This document shows positions 5,813-10,636 of a stretch of DNA of 10,636 nt, piece after piece. Origin of the DNA: an uncultured Lachnospiraceae bacterium (GTDB lineage: Bacteria; Bacillota; Clostridia; Lachnospirales; Lachnospiraceae); assembly GCA_946406305.1 (NCBI GenBank), contig CAMJKC010000047.1:1-10636 (forward strand). Reading direction: 5' to 3'. The notes under the pieces are model-generated. The model was not told the DNA's origin and ran no database searches. It worked only from the letters and a program-made list of their open reading frames with translations. The translations under genes were made by a program, and so were the position numbers. Within the stretch, counting starts at the first letter, position 1. Each line of letters begins with the position of its first letter.

Positions 5813-7933
5813 ATGAGAACCAAATACTTTTTTTTATTTTTTATAATTATTTTTCATATTAATACAAGTTTTGTTTATGGAAAATCTCAAAGATATGAGC
5901 AAGAGGCTTCAAATGGTAGTTCATTTACAGATAATGAATGGATATATTTAAATGATTTGATATTTAATATCACAAATAATGAAGTTATATTCACACAAGA
6001 TGATGATTATTTTTATTATAGTATAACTCAAAGTGTTACGGGAGTAGATGAAGGAGAAGGATGGTGCGGATATCATACATATTATAAATATCCACAGTAT
6101 ATGTTAGCACCTTTTTCAAATATAAATGATGTAATGTTTTATAATCATGTCCACGGATCAAATGTGGGTGGTAATAATGAATATTATTTAAAGCTTGCAG
6201 GAACAGAAATTGCACATTATAAAACACACTATACAAATTCAAAGTTTTATACTGATAAAAACAAATGTGATATGAGTTTTATTTGTAGTAGGTATCAGGG
6301 ACCAAGTGGAGATATAAGTGGATTCAAATTAATTGAATCAAGTATATATCATGTAAATTCAAGGAATTTTACTATAAAAATAAAATTTAAAATAATAAAA
6401 AAAGATATAGAAAAATTAAAATATTTTAGATTTATATTTCCTTTATATTGGGAAAGAAACACTCCTCCGACAGGTGGAAATTATAACTATAGTTCAGGGA
6501 CTACAAATTATTCTATAGATTTAACAGAATATACTGCCTGCGAACATAATTTTATTTATGAGTCAACTGACAATAGTAATCATAAAAAAGTGTGTGAGTT
6601 TTGCAAATGGGAAATAAATGAAGAACACGAATTTATCTATTCTTATGATGAAATAGAAAATAATAGATGTGAATGTGGACATAATAAAAAAATAAGATAC
6701 AGAATAATAAATAATATAGATGATAAAGAAGAAGTGCACATATTAGATTCAAATAGCGATATAGAAATTTATGATGAAACTAAAAAAACAGGCTATAGTT
6801 TTTTATACTATGAAGACAAAGAGTATGTAGATAATGAATGGAAAAATGCAAAAATTTATAAAATATATGAGTTGCCAAGAAAGGCAGATAATTCATCGCA
6901 CATTTATAAAAAAATATATTCGGCACATAGATATAAATTAGTTTTTAATAAAAAAAACAATTACAATTTGAATATTGATGATGAAATGGATGAACAAATA
7001 GTATATTATGATGAGAGGGTCAAAATAAATAAATGTATCTATGAAATAACTGGTTATGAATTTAAAGGTTGGGGAGTTATGCCAGACATAGATAAAGTAT
7101 TATTTGAAGACAATGAAGAAATAATAAATTTGACAGATATTGATGACAAAGCGATAAACTTATATCCTGTATATGAACCTTATACCTATACTGTTAATTA
7201 TCATTTCACAAGAGAAAATAAAATACTTACAAAAAAATATACATATGATATAGTTGAAGATTTAGAAAAGTATAAATATTATCTTTATAATAATATGGCA
7301 TTTGTTGGTTGGAAGTATAATGGAGAAATAATAAAAGGAAATACTACAAAAATTTTAGAGAGTTTAGTTGATAAGAATAATAAAGTAATAGATTTATATG
7401 CAGATATATATATAAATTATAATAGAGATGAAAAATCTAATTCAAATGAAAATTCCCCAAGTCAACAAAATGTAAAATATGATAAGAATGATAGTAGCAA
7501 AAACAATAGTGATGATGATAGTAAAAAAAATGGAAAGGGAATTTTTGACAACGAAGATAACAATAATTTAAAAAAAAATAATGATAATAAAAATAATATT
7601 TTAAATATAAAAAAAATTACAGATGAAATAAATGGCTTAAATTTAATTGCAAATAGCTTATTGAAAAATATGGTAAGAGATAAGTTTAAAGAGAAGCTAT
7701 ATATAGAGGTTCAAAATAATTTAAAAGAAAATTTATCTTATGGAAAAAATGGAATTTATAATTTTCTTAGTAAAATAAAAATAGCTTTTGATGAAAATGT
7801 ATTAAATATAGTTATTATCTATTTTTCTTTACTGTTTTTAATTTTTCAGTTTTTTAATCTTATTTGGATTATTATTATTTTTCTTAAATATCTATTTGAC
7901 AAATATAAGAATGCACAAAAAAATGACAGATAG
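5813..7933 (+). CDS. large membrane-anchored surface protein with Cys/His module and InlB-type repeats
   Basis: The protein has 706 residues. A signal peptide covers about 1-23 (MRTK, then a hydrophobic run, then FVYG/KS). The region 24-240 is Tyr/Asn-rich and unrecognised. Residues 243-291 hold a Cys/His module: CEH, then H257, CEFC (261-264), H272 and CECGH (286-290). This spacing resembles zinc-ribbon-like modules of Firmicute surface proteins. Two InlB_B-like repeats follow (about 373-455 and 457-533), each with an F-x-GW core and an I(N/D)LY(P/A) ending. A low-complexity Asn/Asp/Lys/Ser linker (about 540-600) precedes a transmembrane segment (about 664-692) and a short basic cytoplasmic tail. 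There is no LPXTG motif, so anchoring is by membrane span. No Shine-Dalgarno precedes ATG 5813, but an in-frame stop at 5801 leaves no other good start. A T8 run lies in the signal peptide (5828-5835). The last 10 bases overlap the convergent tRNA gene. A role in adhesion or surface interaction is inferred. Confidence 0.85.
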   Translation: MRTKYFFLFFIIIFHINTSFVYGKSQRYEQEASNGSSFTDNEWIYLNDLIFNITNNEVIFTQDDDYFYYSITQSVTGVDEGEGWCGYHTYYKYPQYMLAPFSNINDVMFYNHVHGSNVGGNNEYYLKLAGTEIAHYKTHYTNSKFYTDKNKCDMSFICSRYQGPSGDISGFKLIESSIYHVNSRNFTIKIKFKIIKKDIEKLKYFRFIFPLYWERNTPPTGGNYNYSSGTTNYSIDLTEYTACEHNFIYESTDNSNHKKVCEFCKWEINEEHEFIYSYDEIENNRCECGHNKKIRYRIINNIDDKEEVHILDSNSDIEIYDETKKTGYSFLYYEDKEYVDNEWKNAKIYKIYELPRKADNSSHIYKKIYSAHRYKLVFNKKNNYNLNIDDEMDEQIVYYDERVKINKCIYEITGYEFKGWGVMPDIDKVLFEDNEEIINLTDIDDKAINLYPVYEPYTYTVNYHFTRENKILTKKYTYDIVEDLEKYKYYLYNNMAFVGWKYNGEIIKGNTTKILESLVDKNNKVIDLYADIYINYNRDEKSNSNENSPSQQNVKYDKNDSSKNNSDDDSKKNGKGIFDNEDNNNLKKNNDNKNNILNIKKITDEINGLNLIANSLLKNMVRDKFKEKLYIEVQNNLKENLSYGKNGIYNFLSKIKIAFDENVLNIVIIYFSLLFLIFQFFNLIWIIIIFLKYLFDKYKNAQKNDR

Positions 7934-7995
7934 GGGAATCGAACCCCTGATTCAGCCGTGAGAGGGCTGCGTCTTAGCCGCTTGACCAATCTGCC
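7924..7995 (-). tRNA. tRNA-Glu (anticodon CUC)
   Basis: The minus strand folds into a complete 72-base cloverleaf. The acceptor is GGCAGAT/ATCTGTC with a G2-U71 wobble and discriminator A. The D arm contains GGTCAAGCGGCTAAGAC, the anticodon stem is CAGCC/GGCTG around loop CTCTCAC, and the T arm is AGGGG-TTCGATT-CCCCT. The anticodon CTC lies at 7962-7960 and reads GAG. The D arm and the G2-U71 pair resemble Bacillota tRNA-Glu. No 3' CCA is encoded, so it must be added by the CCA-adding enzyme. A T7 run on the minus strand follows the 3' end and may help termination. The 3' end overlaps the tail of the convergent surface-protein gene. Confidence 0.95.
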
Positions 7996-8004
7996 ATATA
8001 TAAA

Positions 8005-8033
8005 AATATATAATAACAAACATAAAAAGTCAA
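8005..8033 (-). promoter_or_regulatory. sigma-A-type promoter of the tRNA-Glu gene
   Basis: Read on the minus strand, TTGACT (8033-8028) and TATATT (8010-8005) are separated by exactly 17 bases. Transcription would start near 7998, about three bases before the mature tRNA 5' end at 7995. The match to consensus and the tight placement make this a convincing strong promoter. Confidence 0.8.
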
Positions 8034-8063
8034 GTTATTTAGTAAACAAAAATAATAAAAATG

Positions 8064-8092
8064 TTGACTAAAAAAAGATGTTTTACTATTAT
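8064..8092 (+). promoter_or_regulatory. sigma-A-type promoter driving the MBOAT/SGNH genes
   Basis: TTGACT (8064-8069) and TATTAT (8087-8092) are separated by exactly 17 bases, predicting a start near 8099. The transcript would carry a leader of about 270 bases, including the whole repeat island, before the TTG start at 8373. It diverges from the tRNA promoter, whose -35 box lies 30 bases away. Confidence 0.7.
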
Positions 8093-8116
8093 ATATATAG
8101 TATTATTTAAATTATG

Positions 8117-8275
8117 GGCTCGCTACTTATCGCCCCTACGAGTGGTAGGTTGTAAGGGTGGCAAACCTGTAGGGGCGAGCAAAACCGTAGGGGCGAGCAG
8201 TGCGAGCCCAAAGGACCATAGTAAATCGTAGGGAAGCATTATAATACATTTCGTAGGGGCGATAAGTAGCGAGCC
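8117..8275. repeat. perfect 25-bp inverted repeat (arms 8117-8141 and 8251-8275)
   Basis: The left arm 8117-8141 is the exact reverse complement of the right arm 8251-8275. The right arm reads TCGTAGGGGCGATAAG and then TAGCGAGCC. The arms enclose 109 bases that hold further copies of the related motif. In RNA they could pair into a long stem within the MBOAT leader. The two arms are one variant of the motif in opposite orientations. No clear target-site duplication flanks them, so a complete MITE is not shown. Confidence 0.85.
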
Positions 8276-8346
8276 AAGCTGGCAAGTAGTTGCAGTGGCA
8301 AGCCTTAAGAAAGAAGTTGTAGGGGCGAGCACTGCGAGCCCAAAGG
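8187..8346 (+). repeat. 28-base direct repeat (8187-8214 and 8319-8346), with a partial copy just upstream
   Basis: The two copies share GTAGGGGCGAGCA, S (G or C), TGCGAGCCCAAAGG and differ at one base. A truncated copy, GTAGGGGCGAGC, sits at 8169-8180 just outside the interval, and a degenerate one (GTAGGGAAGCATT) at 8228-8240. Each full copy is an imperfect palindrome: GGGC-GA-GCA, one base, TGC-GA-GCCC. As RNA the tandem G-A oppositions could be sheared pairs in a compact hairpin. This looks like a short dispersed intergenic repeat family; copy number elsewhere cannot be seen here. Confidence 0.8.
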
Positions 8347-8361
8347 TTTTATGTAATTCAC

Positions 8362-8366
8362 AGGAG
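8362..8366 (+). promoter_or_regulatory. Shine-Dalgarno that fixes the TTG start of the MBOAT gene
   Basis: AGGAG lies six bases before TTG 8373. This is the only good ribosome binding site near the 5' end of the open frame, and it decides the start against the upstream GTG 8295. Confidence 0.85.
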
Positions 8367-8372
8367 AAATTA

Positions 8373-9815
8373 TTGGTATTTAGTAGTTTAAAATTTTTAT
8401 TGGTATTTATGCCATTTTTTTATGTAAGTTATTTTTTAGTTGACTATAGATATAAGAACTTGATTATTTTTTTATATAGTTTATCTTTTTATGCTTTTTC
8501 CTGTTTTGAAGAACCTGTTTATTTTTTAAATCTAATTCTAATTTTAGTAGTAAATTATTTTGCAGCACTATTTATAAAAAAGTGCAAAAAATATAAAAAA
8601 ATGATATTAGTATTAGGTTTGCTTTATGATTTCTCAATTCTATTTATGTTCAAATATTTTAATTTTTTTACCGACATAATAGAAATTATTTTACATAGGA
8701 GTATTTTAAATAAAATAGATTTGACTCTTCCTATAGGTATAAGTTTTTATACATTTCAATTAGTTTCTTATATAGTTGATGTATATTACGAAAAAATAGA
8801 GCCAGATAAAAATTTTATAGACTATGGGACATATATAGTTATGTTCCCACAATTAATTGCAGGTCCAATAGTTAGATATGTTGATATAATGCAAGAAATA
8901 AAACAAAAAAGAGAATTTGATAAAAATAAATTTATAGATGGCATAAAGATATTCATATTTGGGCTTGCTTCAAAAGTTATAATTGCTAATCAGATATCGC
9001 TTTTAATTGTAGATATAAATAATTACGGTATTAGAAATTTGACTTTTTTGTCTTCTTGGTTAGCTGGCATAACTTTTTCTTTGCAGATGTATTTTGATTT
9101 TTTTGGATATTCACTTATGGCAATAGGGCTTGGAAAGACTATGGGGTTCACTATCGTTGAAAATTTTGACAATCCATTTTTGTCAAGGTCTGTTACAGAG
9201 TATTGGAGGAGGTGGCACATAAGTCTTGGAACTTGGTTTAGAGATTATGTCCTATACCCAGTTCAATTATCAAAAACATTTAAATTCTTAAGAAAAAAAT
9301 TGTTAAAAATCACGAATATAAAAATATCAAATATTATATTAAATATTCTTGCAACTTTTATTGTATGGCTGGCAACAGGCCTTTGGCATGGAGCAAATTA
9401 TAATTACTTAATTTGGGGATTATACTTTTTTGTTTTTTTAAATATTGAACAAATTTTTTTAAAGACTTTTTTAGACAAGCATAAAGTTTTTTCACATCTC
9501 TATATTGTAGTTTTAATTGTCATTTCATTTGTGATTTTTTATAATGAAGATTTTGACAATTTAACACACTGGTTAAAGACTATGTTAATGGCTCGAGGGG
9601 AATTTGTTAATGAGGTCTTTTATAAAATTTTAATTAGGAATTATAAGTTTTTAATAGTGGCGATACTTGCAGTTTTAAAAATACCTACTAATATATATAG
9701 GCTATTATCTAAAAATAAATATATAGACATTTTTGTAGTAGTTTCATTATATGCAATATGCATATTTTTAATATATCTTGGATACAATGATCCATTTTTA
9801 TATTTTAGGTTTTAA
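8373..9815 (+). CDS. AlgI-like membrane-bound O-acyltransferase (MBOAT)
   Basis: This is a polytopic membrane enzyme of 480 residues that probably moves acetyl groups across the membrane for O-acetylation of an extracellular polysaccharide. Family signatures are the N-terminus MVFSSLKFLLVFMPFF, LPIGISFYTFQ (119-129), PQLIAGPIVRY (159-169), YFDFFGYSLMAIGLG (about 240-254), FDNPFLSRSVTEYWRRWHIS then LGTWFRDYVLYP (265-296), GLWHGANYNYLIWG (336-349) and the C-terminal PFLYFRF. His339 of LWHG is the expected catalytic histidine. Start TTG 8373 is chosen because AGGAG precedes it and because MVFSS is the standard AlgI-type N-terminus. The frame stays open to GTG 8295, but that adds only repeat-derived codons. 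The SGNH partner follows after 18 bases. The substrate is unknown (wall polysaccharide, teichoic acid or peptidoglycan are possible). Confidence 0.93.
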   Translation: MVFSSLKFLLVFMPFFYVSYFLVDYRYKNLIIFLYSLSFYAFSCFEEPVYFLNLILILVVNYFAALFIKKCKKYKKMILVLGLLYDFSILFMFKYFNFFTDIIEIILHRSILNKIDLTLPIGISFYTFQLVSYIVDVYYEKIEPDKNFIDYGTYIVMFPQLIAGPIVRYVDIMQEIKQKREFDKNKFIDGIKIFIFGLASKVIIANQISLLIVDINNYGIRNLTFLSSWLAGITFSLQMYFDFFGYSLMAIGLGKTMGFTIVENFDNPFLSRSVTEYWRRWHISLGTWFRDYVLYPVQLSKTFKFLRKKLLKITNIKISNIILNILATFIVWLATGLWHGANYNYLIWGLYFFVFLNIEQIFLKTFLDKHKVFSHLYIVVLIVISFVIFYNEDFDNLTHWLKTMLMARGEFVNEVFYKILIRNYKFLIVAILAVLKIPTNIYRLLSKNKYIDIFVVVSLYAICIFLIYLGYNDPFLYFRF

Positions 9816-9833
9816 AAAATAAGGAGTTATTTT

Positions 9834-10636
9834 ATGAAGATTTATAAAAAAAATTTCATAGCATTCCTTTTTTATATAATTTTTTGTTTATTTTTAGTAT
9901 ATAGTTTTGTTGATTATAGAAAAAAGAATATTTTAATAGTTGAGAATAATAATGAGGAAGTGTCTAATTTTTATTATGATGTAGTAAATATGAAGAGAAA
10001 CGAAATAGGCATATTAAATGATGACAATAAAAAGGTCATAACTTATTCTACTAATCTTAGTGCAAAAAGTGAAATTTTAAAACTAATAGAAAATGCGAAT
10101 AATGATTCATATAAAAAATTTGAAGGAGAGTATAGAAAAGAAATAGAAAAAATCTTAAGAGAGAGTAAAGCATTATTTATGGGGGATTCAAATGTAAAAC
10201 ATTTTGAATATTATGATATTTTAGATAAAGATTTATATTTTGCAAATGAAGGTAAAAATATATTTGAACAAGCAAAACTGATAGAGAATATAAACAGCAA
10301 TGTGGAAAATGTTATATTTTTTAATGGATATAACCTCGATAAGTATAACAGCAGTGAAGAATATATAGAGGCTTATTTAAATATTATAGATAAATTAAAA
10401 AATAAATTGCCGAATTGCAATATATATATTTGTTCACTTTTACCTGCAACTTATGATAAAATAAAAGAAGATTTTTTATCACCACTACCACACAATATAT
10501 ATAGAGGAAAAGAGTTTGACATGGCGATTGAAAATTATCAATTTGAAAATGCAACATATATAGATACAAAATGGATTGTTAGAGATACTTGGCATAAAGG
10601 AGATGGAGTTCATATGACAAAAGAATTTTATGAGAT
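9834..10636 (+). CDS. SGNH-hydrolase-like acetyltransferase partner of the MBOAT (3' end outside window)
   Basis: The frame is open from ATG 9834 to the window end, giving about 267 residues without a stop. AAGGAG at 9821-9826 precedes it by seven bases. An N-terminal membrane segment (about 8-26, after MKIYKKN) acts as a signal anchor and places the rest outside. After a charged spacer the catalytic domain shows ALFMGDSNV (block I, putative nucleophile Ser119), FFNGYN (about 162-167, block III-like) and DGVHMTKEFY (block V, Asp257 and His260). These are the hallmarks of SGNH/GDSL enzymes. Next to an AlgI-type MBOAT, this pattern fits PatB/AlgJ/AlgX-type proteins that transfer acetyl groups to an exported polymer. 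The exact substrate is not shown. The C-terminus is truncated only by the window edge. Confidence 0.85.
   Translation, partial: MKIYKKNFIAFLFYIIFCLFLVYSFVDYRKKNILIVENNNEEVSNFYYDVVNMKRNEIGILNDDNKKVITYSTNLSAKSEILKLIENANNDSYKKFEGEYRKEIEKILRESKALFMGDSNVKHFEYYDILDKDLYFANEGKNIFEQAKLIENINSNVENVIFFNGYNLDKYNSSEEYIEAYLNIIDKLKNKLPNCNIYICSLLPATYDKIKEDFLSPLPHNIYRGKEFDMAIENYQFENATYIDTKWIVRDTWHKGDGVHMTKEFYE

Larger units (their letters stand above)
7996..8372. other. intergenic region with divergent promoters and a GC-rich repeat island
   Basis: This is a 377-base stretch without a believable gene. Positions 7996-8115 are very AT-rich and carry two divergent promoters. Positions 8116-8346 are visibly GC-rich and built from copies of a GTAGGGGCGA...GCGAGCC motif in both orientations. 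Positions 8347-8372 return to AT-rich DNA and hold the ribosome binding site of the MBOAT gene. Open frames crossing the island in either strand follow the repeat and are not credible genes. Confidence 0.85.

Noticed and set aside
8123..8332. Minus-strand open frame of 69 codons across the repeat island
   Set aside because: Its recurring LAPT words are just the repeat translated several times. It overlaps the MBOAT leader and has no ribosome binding site.
8187..8346. Possible small CRISPR array
   Set aside because: Copies differ in orientation and variant, spacing is irregular (about 7 to 110 bases), some copies are truncated, and no cas gene is near.
10384..10569. Minus-strand open frame of 61 codons
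   Set aside because: It is antisense to the SGNH-like gene, with Tyr/Leu/Phe-rich shadow composition and no start signal.

Overview
The window comes from an AT-rich, low-GC genome, most likely a Gram-positive anaerobe of the Bacillota (Clostridia-like). The support is strong AGGAGG-type ribosome binding sites, the rpmI-rplT-pheS-pheT-tyrS order, a Bacillota-style tRNA-Glu, InlB-type surface repeats and an MBOAT/SGNH cell-envelope acetylation pair. No marker in the window fixes the genus.

Positions 1-5136 are housekeeping genes, all on the + strand: the last codons of what is probably rpmI (L35), rplT (L20), a compact intrinsic terminator, then pheS, pheT and tyrS packed 11-15 bases apart. 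The terminator's T-tract abuts the pheS Shine-Dalgarno, so pheST-tyrS must depend on read-through or on a promoter inside rplT.

Positions 5071-5741 are the most unusual part. The last 21 codons of tyrS also read as the start of a secretion signal peptide. They end in a run of eight T followed at once by the tyrS stop codon. One frame back, an open frame continues for about 200 codons and encodes the end of the signal peptide, a cleavage-like site and a mature extracellular domain of unknown function. That frame has no good start of its own. At the junction there is a T_TTT_TTT slippery heptamer, a 7-base spacer and a perfect 8-bp hairpin, which is the layout of a programmed -1 frameshift or a slippage site. 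It could equally be a phase-variable tract, a recent frameshift mutation or an assembly error.

Positions 5813-7933 encode a large surface protein with a signal peptide, one Cys/His metal-binding-like module, two InlB-type repeats, an Asn/Asp/Lys linker and a C-terminal membrane anchor. Its last codons overlap a convergent tRNA-Glu(CUC) gene (7995-7924, - strand).

Positions 7996-8372 are intergenic. They hold two divergent, near-consensus promoters (tRNA leftward, acetylation genes rightward) and a GC-rich island of short repeats, including a perfect 25-bp inverted repeat, all inside the predicted 5' leader of the next gene.

Positions 8373-10636 hold an AlgI-like membrane O-acyltransferase that starts at TTG, and an SGNH-hydrolase-like partner that runs off the window end. 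Together they probably O-acetylate a cell-surface polysaccharide: the MBOAT passes acetyl groups across the membrane and the SGNH protein transfers them outside.
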